Below, piece after piece: positions 1 through 10,546 of a DNA stretch of 64,000 nt. The notes under the pieces were generated by a model. That model saw nothing but the letters and a program-made list of their open reading frames with translations. It did not search any database and had not been told where the DNA came from. The stretch comes from Gracilaria domingensis (Eukaryota; Rhodophyta; Florideophyceae; Gracilariales; Gracilariaceae): NCBI GenBank assembly GCA_022539475.1, contig VCMS01000134.1, forward strand, positions 115,289 through 179,288, given 5' to 3'. How positions within the stretch are numbered: position 1 is the first letter of the stretch; every line of letters begins with the position of its first letter. Both the position numbers and the translations under genes were made by a program.

Positions 1-479
1 GCGGTTTCCTTGATTCGCCTTTTTGTTAATACTAGATGATGTGCAAGGGAGCTCATTAAACGTTGTTGTGGGGACCTATTTGGCAATATCCGGACACGAG
101 CCGCTCTGTCGCGTTTCTTGCCCCCGTAGATAAGTACGTTCGAGATACGTGAAGAGCGTTTCTTCCGGCAGTTGTGCTGTCTGTTGACTACTCATGATTC
201 GACCTTATTCGATCGATTGTTGGGTTGCTTGACGTTGTGTGCCTACTACGGTCACATCGTGTCCTTGTCGGAAAGGGAGAGCGTGGCTACCTCCTGAACA
301 CAAGAGCGTGGTGAGGTGCGTTTGTGTAGATGGGATCCGTTCGAGTTTCTCTCGTCTTTTTCTTTTGCATACGAATAAATATCGAATAAGCAGTGGCGAC
401 AAAACAGGCAGAGAAGAAAGCCCTTTGAGCTTCTTATCGTTCATTTACTGCAAAGAAGTAAAGAAGAATGCCGGCTAAG

Positions 480-678
480 GGTGTTTCCACAGCGGGACAT
501 TAACAGATTTGCAGCTGTCTCTTGTCCACAATTTTGGGGTCGCTTCTTGAAGAGACACTTCAAAAATCGTTCTGTCAGATTTGTTTTTAATTTTTCTGCA
601 GGCAAGGTTGATTTGTTTTTAATTTTTATGGTACACGTGTGCCAGTTTTGCGTGTCCATGTCCCGGTGTGGAAACACC
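480..678. mobile_element. MITE-like element with 21-bp terminal inverted repeats
   Basis: The ends at 480-500 and 658-678 are inverted copies of one another with a single mismatch (both begin GGTGTTTCCACA when read inward). The ~200-bp interior has no coding capacity and holds two direct copies of an AT-rich block (GATTTGTTTTTAATTTTT) near 582 and 611. Size and structure fit a non-autonomous DNA transposon. No target-site duplication could be assigned with certainty. Confidence 0.6.
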
Positions 679-682
679 GTAA

Positions 683-1082
683 GAGCATCTCCACCGGCAC
701 GGACCACAGAAGCAAACAAGCAAATAATCTGACGTGAAAGACTACACTTGTATCATTTTTATTTGCTGCATTGCGTAGGTACTGTAGTATCCGTCACTCG
801 CATCGTCAGAGATGTTGTCTCACATGATTGGCTAATGGCATCCCTAAGTTTTGCATTGAAAATCGCATCCCGTTTGCTGCGTTGCTCATTTGGTCCCTGG
901 ATCCTAGGAGTATTTCCAATTTTTGATGCCGAAATAAGAACAAAACACCGTTTTGATACCAGCTGCGCAAAACGTTGTGCAAAGTTTGTCAGCTATCATT
1001 ACAGTTACGGCAACAACGCATCCGTCAGTGTGAAAGTGAGTTTGCTTGTTTGCTTCTTTGGTCCGTGCCGGTGGAGATGCTC
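683..1082. repeat. 42-bp inverted repeat pair (683-724 and 1041-1082)
   Basis: A 42-bp block at 683-724 (it contains CACCGGCACGGACC) recurs inverted at 1041-1082 with one mismatch. The pair encloses about 316 bp with no convincing gene. It may be the termini of a second small non-autonomous element next to the 480-678 MITE, or two dispersed copies of one repeat end. A long frame at 748-1338 crosses this region but begins at TTG and shows no protein-like features. Confidence 0.55.
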
Positions 1083-1477
1083 AAAGGTCTGCTCTAGTAC
1101 ACAATCTGATCGATGCGCTATCGCTTGGCTCTGCAGAGGCACGGGGAAAAGCGGGAAATGGCAAAACTTTCAAAATAGTGAAAAACATATATTTTTGCGC
1201 CAATCAGTAGTCGTGAATTGTTGTAAAAGTTTCGTAATCTACTGCATCTTTGCCTACAGAGAGGCAGAGACATTACAGTGGCACGGTGTGTGCAGCCAAG
1301 ATGTTCGCAAATATTGCGGTAGATGTCGCGGAATCTGAAATTGTCAATGATACTCCTTCACCAAAAGTAGAAAGTCTGTATCATCGAATATTTGCGTTGC
1401 TAGATCCCCAAAGAAGAATATCTTGCTAGGCGATAGAATGCTCCAGTGGAGTACTTGGTTCTGATTCGTAAGTAAAT

Positions 1478-1574
1478 ATCATAATAACAAAACTACGCCG
1501 TACTCAACACCGCTATATAGCGACAAAATCGCTATATAACGCGGTTTAGTACGGCGTACTTTTGCTGTTATGAT
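1478..1574. repeat. foldback element (imperfect hairpin)
   Basis: The sequence folds back on itself with arms of about 46 bp (left 1478-1523, right 1529-1574) around a 5-base loop (CAAAA). Both arms contain TACGCCGTACT and TATATAGCGA, with a few indels between them. This resembles a very short foldback MITE. Transcribed, it would form a long hairpin. Confidence 0.55.
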
Positions 1575-1578
1575 GAGG

Positions 1579-3727
1579 TCTTTGAAGTCGCATTAGGGAA
1601 CTCCAATAGTACTACGACATATCTACAAATATATCCATGTGTTGGGTGAAAGACACTTTTTTTCGTCGAGAACGAAGCTAACTGATAACGGATCCTCCGG
1701 GAAATACACACTTTCTCGCTGATCTATGCCGATTTAGCCAGCCAGAATGGCAACGTTCGTTTGTTTCGTCAATAAGGCCTTGTGCACTGTCAGCAATATA
1801 TACCCTACTACGGAAATAGATTTCCCGCTCTTCCCGGCGCGTATTCGAAAAGGGATGCCAATCTTTGTAGGAACAACTTTTTGCCTTCCACGCCCAACAC
1901 GTTGGTAGCGGTGTACGCGTGTCGTAACTCCAGCAGACTATGGCGGGTACATTGCTGTACCAGTGTCATCTAAGAGGGGTTTCTACATACGGCCAAGAAC
2001 ACGCACATATTGCACACGTGTGTGGCAAGATTTAAAAATAAAGGAATAACCTGCCGGCGGTGTCGGAAACTTTAGAAACAAATCTGATAGAACAATTTCT
2101 CAACTCTCTCTTCGTTGTAAAGTTTCTTTGTTTGCTTTTGATTACAGATTTCCGACAAGTAATACATGTCTAGGTCTAAAAGAGAGCCAATTTATTTTCG
2201 GTTAAACAGAGATAGTAAAAAGTGACACATATGCCCCTGGATATTCATACTCTTCGTCCTTTGCAGCTTTTTCTCTCGATCAGAAATATCCTCTGCAAAC
2301 CGTAGTGAAGAATGAGGGCAAAGTAATGGATTAAACTCGCCGCCCTCATGTAAACACTGGATACAGATTGAGCGTTTTTCACTTGATTCTCCTGCTTCTG
2401 ACTCCAGTCGGTGAATATAGTGATTGAAGTCCGGACGAAGAGACAGAGTATCCATCGTATCATCATCGATTATCTCTGCAAATTCAGTCGGTGGTTCAGT
2501 ACTCTCACTTTCTGAAAGGTCATCAGAAAACTCGCTCTCCAGCAAAGATGAAAGGCGTCGGAACTTCTCACTTCCAATCAATTCTGGTAAATCACCGAAT
2601 GTGATCCCTTTTCCCGCATATTGAACATTTTTTCACTTCCGACAGAGCAGGGAGCTTTAAGCGCTCGATGAAATCGAAGCCCGGGTGTGCCGCTGTGGTT
2701 TTCGGGAACCACTGTCCTTTCATTCTCTTGTCGGTCGGCAAATGTGATTCTTTTTGTTATTCCTTTTTTCATTTCGATTTAACTGATAGTTCCAAAAGAA
2801 GTGGAATAGATCTATTGTCTCTCTTATATTTTGAAGATGGTGAGTGGTTCAAGTTCTACTAAAATATTAAATTTCTACAGTTATGTATATGAAAATGCAC
2901 GACAGAAGAAAATGTATTGGTGGTACGTTCATGTTTCTTCAATTTCCTGAATAAGTATTTATATGAAAAGAAAATATTAAGCCTTAGAAATATGTTTTGC
3001 TAAGGTTCAAGGGTATATATTTCGTTCTACTCATAACTGAGAACCTATTTTGTTTTTGAAACCTAGAGCATAAAAACAAAATATTCTAATAATTCCAAAA
3101 ACGGTCAGGAACTCTACCGAAGCAGCTGATAGTCAAACTTTAGCTTTTGAAAATATTACGTTGTCAGGTACTACCGTTAGATCGCTGTTTAATGATCTCC
3201 TTGCGAACGTCTGAAAACTTTAAGAATTGCTCTGATCATAGGTGAAGTCACTCCCGTCTTCATGATCTTTTTCTCGTACCTGGAAGTGCATTCATCATAC
3301 ACCTACATTTGTTCTTTTTTTGAAATGCCGACAGTGTTTGTCGGTGCATGTCGTCTACAAAGCAATCTTCAGTAAAGTTCTTGCTGTCTTTCCTACCAGA
3401 TGACTCTATATTTTGAAGACGGATGAGGAAAACAAAGTTGTCCCTTTGGTGATCAACCCTCGACAGCAACAGATTTTGCGCTCGAATATGGTCGAAAGAC
3501 CTCGGCAATGCTTTTATGATGATGATTGTTTCCGCAGGAAAATAGTTTTTGGTTTTCACCATTATGCAGCATCAGGTCCCAACCCTAACATGCTTTAGGC
3601 AAGGATTCAGAAAGGACGAGAAATCTCTTACTCTAGTATTGGAACCATACCTAAAGTTGCGAAATCCTGTGTGAGATGATGGTGAAAGATGGCAGCCCAC
3701 GATCAACATGTTCTGCACACAACTGCA
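1579..3727. other. AT-rich stretch with no firm gene
   Basis: I see no supported gene here. The only protein-like piece is on the minus strand at 2192-2581: an acidic Ser/Glu-rich segment followed by a C-x2-C...C-x-H cluster. It has no ATG at its head and looks like a relic. A phrase (TATATTTTGAAGA) occurs near both 2827 and 3407, suggesting a dispersed repeat. Confidence 0.35.
2192..2581 (-). pseudogene. possible relic of an acidic, Cys/His-containing protein
   Basis: This open frame of about 129 codons begins at a TTG (2581), and its first ATG is well inside. It carries an acidic Ser/Glu-rich stretch and then ICIQCLHEGG...LLCPH, which has the spacing of a small metal-binding cluster. A second minus-strand frame just upstream (2578-2772) also reads like protein, so this may be the frameshifted remnant of a larger gene. 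I do not recognise a family. A chance open frame is possible. Confidence 0.22.
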
Positions 3728-4399
3728 TTAAACGGCATACTCGCACTCGAATACGCGTTCGACAATAACGTCCACCACCTCAAACAATTGGTCGACCGAG
3801 AAACTAGAACCACCACCAATCGAGGCGATCTGCTCAAGCTGTGCTGTATCGGAGAGGCCCACACTAACAGTGTGAATTCTTGCATTGGAGCCGAACTGCT
3901 CTCTGAAACGCTTCGCCGCAAGAACAGGTCCCTTTCCAGCTGCGCCTTTTCCGTCACCCAGCAACACGAGTTCGGTTGGATTATCGGCATTACTCGCCAA
4001 CTGCTCCGAACAAGCAGCAATGCCAGACGCTATGGAAGTCTGTGACGCTTCCATGAATTCTGACTCGTCCACTCGGATGAGAAATTGTCTGAGATCTTCT
4101 GTCATCGGGGAAATGATCTCACTTACATTGCCATACTGAACGGCGGAGACGAATGCGCCATTTGTCTCGAATGAGGCGACGTCGGCTACAATTATGGTGA
4201 AGGTCGTCTGGAGTCGGTATCCGTCCAACCCTACAAAGGCGCTGCCATCAAGAGCAAAGCAAAGATTTGGGCGGCAATTTTGCTCAGTGACCCTCATTGA
4301 CGGTTTGATCCTGGCTGCGTTGACGACGCAAAGTGCAAGAGCAAACAAGAAAAAGGATGGTGCCACTTTCATGTTGATGGAGATCTGGAAAGGGGCCAT
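3728..4399 (-). CDS. secreted von Willebrand factor A-like domain protein
   Basis: The 223-residue product starts at ATG 4399; a second ATG (residue 10, at 4372) would place the signal peptide right at the N-terminus. Residues 11-29 are a hydrophobic segment ending VVNAA, a good secretion signal. The rest resembles a single vWA domain: a first strand CFALDGSAF (about residues 47-55) where the metal-site motif DxSxS belongs, a central SxxSGI segment, and a later LLGDGKG strand carrying the third metal-site Asp. The final Ser of DxSxS is Phe here, so metal binding may be weak or lost. Family knowledge suggests adhesion or protein-protein binding outside the cell; the partner is unknown. The gene stands alone on this strand, about 0.7 kb downstream of another secreted-protein gene in the same orientation. 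Confidence 0.68.
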   Translation of the reverse strand: MAPFQISINMKVAPSFFLFALALCVVNAARIKPSMRVTEQNCRPNLCFALDGSAFVGLDGYRLQTTFTIIVADVASFETNGAFVSAVQYGNVSEIISPMTEDLRQFLIRVDESEFMEASQTSIASGIAACSEQLASNADNPTELVLLGDGKGAAGKGPVLAAKRFREQFGSNARIHTVSVGLSDTAQLEQIASIGGGSSFSVDQLFEVVDVIVERVFECEYAV

Positions 4400-5111
4400 T
4401 TAAGACAAGTTAATACGACTTGAAGGTGTGCGGTGAGAATGGATCGGTGACGTTGGGTGCTCAACCGGCTTTTGTACTGGCTTTGGCCAGTTCATATCAG
4501 GTCAAACCTGGTCATATATTCGAGCATGGACCTTGTTGTGTATGACATTCTGTATGCAAGACTCCAGTTGGAGTGATATTGAACGCCGGTAGGAAGATAG
4601 ATACCATCGTACTGACATTGATGATTCAACGCTACCGAAGAGTTCTATTAATATGCACAAAAGTAGAAAAAGATACAACATATTTTCTGCATGAGTTTAC
4701 GGCACGTGTAATGCACTGAAAAGTCTGCTATACTTGCGAAATAGCGCATTGTTATTCTGCTACCGCTACTTCCCGTGTATTTAAACGAGAGAGACAGCCA
4801 GAAGAAGATTGACCAGCAATGAGAAGACCAGACGTCGCAGTCATCAACTTCCACGGAGTCTTAGTCAAGCAGGCGTCAACACCGTCCCAAGTGCCGACGG
4901 TGAATGACTTTGCAACACGGATGTGACATACAGAAGCATTGGCCCATACCGTCTCAACAAAGCTCGATATGATACTCTACATCCTCGTCACTGCATCAAG
5001 GGCTGCAAGTTTCAGGAAAGACTCCAAGGTCCCTTGCTTTTTAGTTTCCATTTCGAAACAGTTCTTATCTGGCATAGAAACTTGCTCTGCAGCGTCATCG
5101 TACATGATATT

Positions 5112-5300
5112 TCAACACGAAATTGCCTCATAATCACAATTACTGCCACTACACACTCCGAAACAAATTGAACAGCTAAGCGAACTTCCAGCCATGCAGG
5201 TGTCATGAAGCCCGATGCAATATGAGTCAGAACACGACGATGCCATCGCGACCACGCCTGCATAGGACGCAAGAAGTATAACCATGAGAAAGATAGGCAT
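5112..5300 (-). CDS. small secreted cysteine-rich peptide
   Basis: A 62-residue frame begins at ATG 5300 (an extension back to 5321 would need a TTG start). Residues 1-19 are a hydrophobic signal-peptide-like segment (FLMVILLASYAGVVAMA). The predicted mature part of about 42 residues holds eight Cys (SSC, SYC, DTC, LSC, SIC, GVC, SNC, ISC) and ends in Cys, consistent with four disulphides. A TATAAAT on the minus strand at about 5455-5461 lies roughly 155 bp upstream and could be its TATA box. Similarity to known families cannot be judged from such a short sequence; a defensin-like or signalling peptide is a guess. Confidence 0.5.
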   Translation of the reverse strand: MPIFLMVILLASYAGVVAMASSCSDSYCIGLHDTCMAGSSLSCSICFGVCSGSNCDYEAISC

Positions 5301-5461
5301 AGCAAGACGGCACGAGAACAAAGGCTCATCAACATATCCTTCAATACCGAAGCGATGAGAGGTTTTGGCTGCCGCAGTCGAATGGAGCAGTACACTGCCC
5401 AGTGTGGTAGATCTTGAGTGGAAAGGGGAGATCGAGGCAGAGGTAAACCTCCAGATTTATA

Positions 5462-6854
5462 CGTATGTGCGCTCATGATTGTGAACGGCATTTCTCGTAA
5501 CCGGACGCAACGGCGCGGGTGGTAACAAACCCAAGCAAAGAAACACAAGAAATGCCCAAAAATACCAGCCTAAACAGCGAAAATTAATTCAGTAGCTTCG
5601 CAATAAACGCAACAGCCAAAAAACAGAACTAAAACAACACGACTTGTCTCAATGTCCATATCAATACCAACAACTGACGATGCGGACGCAAAACAAATAG
5701 CTAGTAAATGCACCGCATGTCCAAAGATTGTTGGTAAAACAAGGCCACATGTACGATGAAATTTGTTGCAGTGTGCGCACGAGCCCAACAAAGGGCAACA
5801 AACTACAATTTTAGAACAGAGAGCAAGTGACCTAGCCGATGGTAAAGAGTGTAGAAAAGGAAGAAATTTGATAAGAGTAAAACACAGACCGTGCTAAAGG
5901 AAAAAAAAGATTGCCAAACAAAAGTTTTTTTTAGTTGCTTCGTCGGCTAACGTTAGTGGTGGTGGTGGTGAGTGGCAAAGAAATTAAAGCAAGCCCGGGC
6001 CGCCATTTATATAGAGAAATCGTTTATTTAATTCTGGTGCAGTTTTGAAGGTCCTTCTGTGTGTAACTAAACAGTAAGAACATGTAACCAGCGTGCGCTC
6101 TGGAGACATATCCCATGTTCGCGTGCACAAAGCCATTTGCCTTACTAATCTTTCCCATCCACACGTTTGCTTGTTAAGAACTACTGGTATTAAGCCCTCG
6201 TCTGTGGCTCACTATGTGGTTGATGAATCATCCATAGATCACTCCTTGCTGTCTTTTTTCCACAACGGGAGGGAACGCAAAAAGAGTTCGATCTGGGACC
6301 TGTTTTGGGAAGCTCGGGAGTAACGTACACTCTGCACGGAATTTCGACGGGATTAATCGAGTAATTACTGCTGACGAAAATAGAAGTGCATTGCCAGGGG
6401 AAAAATATCCAGATTCATGAAAACCGTACCAATGTTTTTCTCTGGAGGTGTTCTGAGGCAGCCCAAATTCACTGCACTTCTCGTGATCAGTTAGGTTAAG
6501 GGACATGCCCCTATTCCTTAACTCATTCTTTTCTGTGGTGGGGATTGCTTCCCTCCTCTTATCAAGAACTTTCTGATAAATGTTCCTAATTTGGGTCAAC
6601 TCCGGACGTATACATTTGGTCTGAATTTTGTGGAGCAAACCCACCCCTCACGGGTACTTCTGAACCTGCGTAGGATGTGCGCTTCTTCTGGGATAAAGTT
6701 TTGTTCTCGTCCAGACTGCCTCCCATTACTCGGGTAATGTTGTTGATATTTCTGATGAACCTTGTCAGGTGATGTCGGTCTTGGAACCATTGCATGATGA
6801 GGAACACGTGGGATGTGTGTAGTATGCATGGGTGCATTGTACCATGAGGTACCC
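5462..6854. other. non-coding stretch
   Basis: No supported gene. Open frames on both strands are short, lack ATG starts or have no protein-like composition. A GTGGTGGTGGTG simple repeat lies near 5955. The right edge is set by the first recognisable base of a Gypsy LTR-like sequence at about 6855. Confidence 0.5.
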
Positions 6855-8498
6855 TGACAGTGGGTGATCCACGTGTATGGACCTCATGAGGTGAGCATTA
6901 CTTTAGTTTATATTGTTAGTTTAATGTACAGTTGAACCTACTTAGGTGGGCGCGACCTCGCCGTCGCGTGCACTCAGTAAAGTCAACTGAAGTTCGTCTT
7001 CGAGACTACTTTCTCGTTCGAGAGCACTTTTGTGTTGGCTCTAGGCGTTTCTGCCCTTGCCGGTCTACGACTCCATGTGGAGAGTGACCTCAAGAGGTAT
7101 AAGCACACCTACATCCCTCAGGGACGCCACAGGACATGTTTATTACACGCTGACGTGTTGAATCTTGTTTGTTTCTTATTCCTGATTGCAGGACAGATAT
7201 CCGACCCAGTATTGGGTGTGTTTCTTGTTATTGTTTCTCTTTTCTCTGGTTTTCCCCGTCTTTCGGGCCTGTTGCCTGCTTGCGCACGGCCCCTGACTCC
7301 TCTTTTCTGGATCTTTTCTATCCCTTTCCCCTTTCGGGCTACGCCTCCTCTCGGAGTCTACAGCCCACTCTCTCGAGTTTCTCCACCATTTTCCCATTCT
7401 TTCTGGGTTTTTCCTACCTTTCTGGCTTCTCTATTTCACCTCTGTAGGTTCTACCTCAGCCCACTACTGGCTTTACACCCAGATCCTCGGTGGCAACAAA
7501 AGCTCTGCAGCCGAGATTCCATCCCAACAGTGAGCAGGATTCCGAACGTCCTGTGCGTGTTTCCCGTTTCCGGGCTTGCACCACAAGTGGTCTCCCGACT
7601 TAGAAGAAATCTTGATCGCTTGGAACACCTACAAGGTTTGGAATTGTTTTCTCCTGTTGAAGGAATTTGATTATGGTTTGGGATACTCACTTTCGTGACT
7701 GGATTACCTGCTCAAGGTTTATCTTGTCGCTTTCTGCTTTTCGGAAGTCGTGTGTGACGCTTTTTCTGACCGCGTTTTCGGTTCATCGACATGATGTTTT
7801 TGTAGTCACTGGGTGACACCGATAACGATTCTACCCATTCTGGGGTTATTAACGAATCTCCGCATTTATATTCTCTCTGTGTTCCCCAAGGGATTGGTGC
7901 TGAAGAAGTTTCATCCGATTCTCGGAAAGTTTTGTCCGTTTCGTCGGTACCCAAAGCCGGGTGGTGTATTGATCCAAATCATGTTGATCATGACGCATCC
8001 GACTTTTGGAATATCGACCCTGTTGTGTTCTCCAGGTTGAAGTCAAACACCAGAAGTTTGGTCTTTGGTCAAGGCTCCGTGGTGGAGATGCTGCTGAATC
8101 TCAGACGAGAGGTTTCTGATCTCAAACTCCGAGAGTTGTCAGCAGATGTTCGTGAGTTGCAAGTCAATGTTGCCTCCATTCTTGAGGGTTTCGCTTCTTC
8201 AAAAACCTCATTTGAGGATCTTACTGTGAAGTTACACCGTATTGGTGAACACCTGGATTTATTGGAGATATCTACTAGGTGCCTTGGTAGTTTCACCGAT
8301 TCGCCGGTTGTTGTACATCGTTCTTGTAAGAGATCCGCTCCTTCGCGGAGTTCAACATCCGATACTGACTCATCCTCTACGGATTCCAGTTCATCACACA
8401 TCTCATTGGATACAGAATTCCGTCCACGGAAGAGTTTCGAGCGTTCCCAATTACACGGTTGTAGCTCTCGAAAGAGATTGAAGAAACGTTGCACTTAG
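6855..8498 (+). mobile_element. 5' remnant of a Ty3/Gypsy-type LTR element
   Basis: From 6855 the sequence (TGACAGTGGGTGATCCACGT) matches, with substitutions, the start of the LTR-like sequence of the minus-strand Gypsy element at 47612 read in its own direction. A second shared block is at 7200-7222 here (CCGACCCAGTATTGGGTGTG), matching 47220-47241. An LTR, leader and gag N-terminus in this order are implied. The fragment ends near 8500, before any nucleocapsid, protease or reverse transcriptase. The LTR 3' boundary and primer site could not be fixed. Confidence 0.55.
7932..8498 (+). pseudogene. truncated gag-like frame of the Gypsy remnant
   Basis: An open frame of 188 codons with no ATG at its head. 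It has a helical, heptad-like middle (EMLLNLRREVSDLKL and following) and a C-terminal Ser/Asp/Thr-rich tail (SSTSDTDSSSTDSSSS). The same arrangement, a coiled coil followed by an Asp/Ser-rich tail, is seen in the gag N-terminal part of the minus-strand Gypsy element at 45962-46657. It is therefore read as the gag N-terminus of a related copy that lost its downstream part. Confidence 0.4.
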
Positions 8499-9112
8499 TC
8501 ATAAGGTATTGTTTCTGTTCACCGCAAGTCGGTTCACTCTCATGTGAGTACATCTGACACGGAAACGTCCACGTCAGACTGTCGAGAGTTGACAGTGACG
8601 TGGGCTGATATCATGGTAGTTGTGATCAACATTGCTGACCTTGAATTGTTGTTTACAGAGAGAGGCTGTAACGGGAATTGAATTGATTTGAATCTACGGA
8701 ATGCCTGAAAGTGAAGTACGATGTAGGCAAGCAAGTAGCACTTAAGTAGTTATTCTCATGATAAGCAGTAAAGGATGATCACCATCGAACATTACAAGTA
8801 ATATACAACCCCCATCTTGCCCCACAACGCATATCGAGGGTCCGCTTCACGGCAGCCCTCAACCACAGGCACCTTTGCGCCAGTGAAATCCGCAGAACCT
8901 CTTTCAATCAGCCAAATATCAGGCCGGGTGTGAGACTGCTTCTGTGAGAAGCGCAGACTTTGTCGCAACAGCCGAACAGAGGGCCGTACGTCAGAGCGAG
9001 AGCTGGACTCAGTGTCACTGCACTGTCCACAGTACACTGTGTTTTCTAGGCTGTGTCTCAACAGTCATAACTGTTCGGTCGACCACAATTGTAACGGTTA
9101 CGCAGCTACATT
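8499..9112. other. junction between Gypsy remnant and Copia element
   Basis: No gene is seen. This stretch should hold the 5' LTR and primer-binding site of the Copia element whose gag starts at 9113, but I could not identify either an LTR boundary or a tRNA-complementary primer site. Confidence 0.35.
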
Positions 9113-10546
9113 ATGTCAGAGCCCGACGGAGTTCAAGCCGTGGAAGCACTCAGGCAGCAGATTGAACCTGGAGGAAGCACTCCACAGATTGTTGCTCTTG
9201 ACACAAAGCTCTTAAGGCCTTTAACGAAGCTCTTTATGACGCAGTAGGAGACCCCGATCCACCACCACCCAACTGCCCACAAGAGGTATTGAAGAAGTAT
9301 AAGGAAGATCTCGAAGAGTACTCGAAAGAGATGATGGACGCATTCAAGGAAACTGGTGCACGTAACGAAGTATTGTGGTATGAGTTCTCGTCTAGTTTTC
9401 GTCCAGAGACTTTTGGACATATGTCGAAGGCCACGACTGTACGTTGGATCAATTACTTGATCGACAACGGCGTGTGGGTTCGGCGTCAGCAAGGTTACAG
9501 ACGAGCTAGAGCTCTGGTTGAGTATCTTCAGCAGCCGAAGTTCATTCCACTACATCCAGACACACCAGCGGCAAATACTCTAGTACATTCTGAGACTGTA
9601 AACCCTGCGCAAGCCTTCGTAGAAGAAGAGGCAGGCCAGAGTCCGGGGCGAACTGAACGCGAACTACAACCTCACAATCAACCAACATCTGCACATCACT
9701 CCAGAGTGGAGATACTTGATGATGCTGTAGCATCAAACGGTAGACGAGCCGCAGAAGATGAAGGAGTCCATTACAGAGAGGTTGCGGCAGAAAACACTCC
9801 ACATCATGAACTCCACAATATACTTCCAAACGTCTATGCAAATTCGTTTTATGCAACCAGAAACGGGAGCAATTTCCACGGAAAGCCGGGCGATCATTCC
9901 AGCTCCAGGCATACAAACGGCTTCAACAACATGCTCAGAGCATGCAAGGAGCGATGTTCTTATGGAGGCGGATTTGATGAGGACCTGCAAGGTGCTTTGG
10001 ATTTTTACGATTCGATGGCAAGAATGTTTCGCCTGTCAGACTAAGATAAGGCAGAAGCACTCCGAGCTTTTCTGTGTGACGACGCTCTTCAATCCTACAT
10101 GAAAGAGTACAGAGTTGGTTATTCGTACCCTGTTATTCTGCATAAACTTGTCGACAACTATATCAATCCTGATCAGCGGAACAGGACACTAATCCTTTCG
10201 CAGTCTATGAGGCTTTCACAAGCTATGCGAGAAAACCCCAGTAAGAGTGAGCTGGAAGTGTTCAGATATTTTTGCCATAGACTCGTGCAACTCCAGAACC
10301 AACTTGACCCAGCGTACCAGACTGATAATTTTCTGCGGGACCAGTTGATAATATCAGCCGATACTTCCCAAATAGCCCAATCTCTACGAGAACGAGTTCC
10401 TGCAAGCTAGAAGCCGCATCGCCATTTTTCTGTCGAATGAACGGAGGTCTGCAGAAGCATTCGTCGCGTCTCACCAAACCCGAAGTTCTGACAGTAGCGC
10501 TTTCTACAGCCTTGGTAATCGATACGGAGGTGACGCAAGAAAAACT
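9113..10546 (+). pseudogene. Copia gag, interrupted
   Basis: A likely gag start is ATG 9113 (MSEPDGVQAVEALRQQ). A frame change near 9215 leads into the long frame 9289-10044, which is rich in charged helices. At 10042-10044 a TAA interrupts the same frame; coding continues directly to a TAG at 10408. Another frame change then leads to the pol frame at 10547. The 10047-10410 segment (with DKAEALRAFLCDD and ELEVFRYFCHRL) reads like the capsid part of gag. Several independent breaks make a functional product unlikely. Confidence 0.65.

Noticed and set aside
748..1338. Long plus-strand open frame of 196 codons
   Set aside because: It starts at TTG, crosses the 42-bp inverted repeat, and has no protein-like pattern or motif.
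7032..7670. 212-codon plus-strand frame as a gene
   Set aside because: It lies in the LTR/leader region of the Gypsy remnant, starts without ATG and has Pro/Leu/Ser-rich composition from a CT-rich leader.
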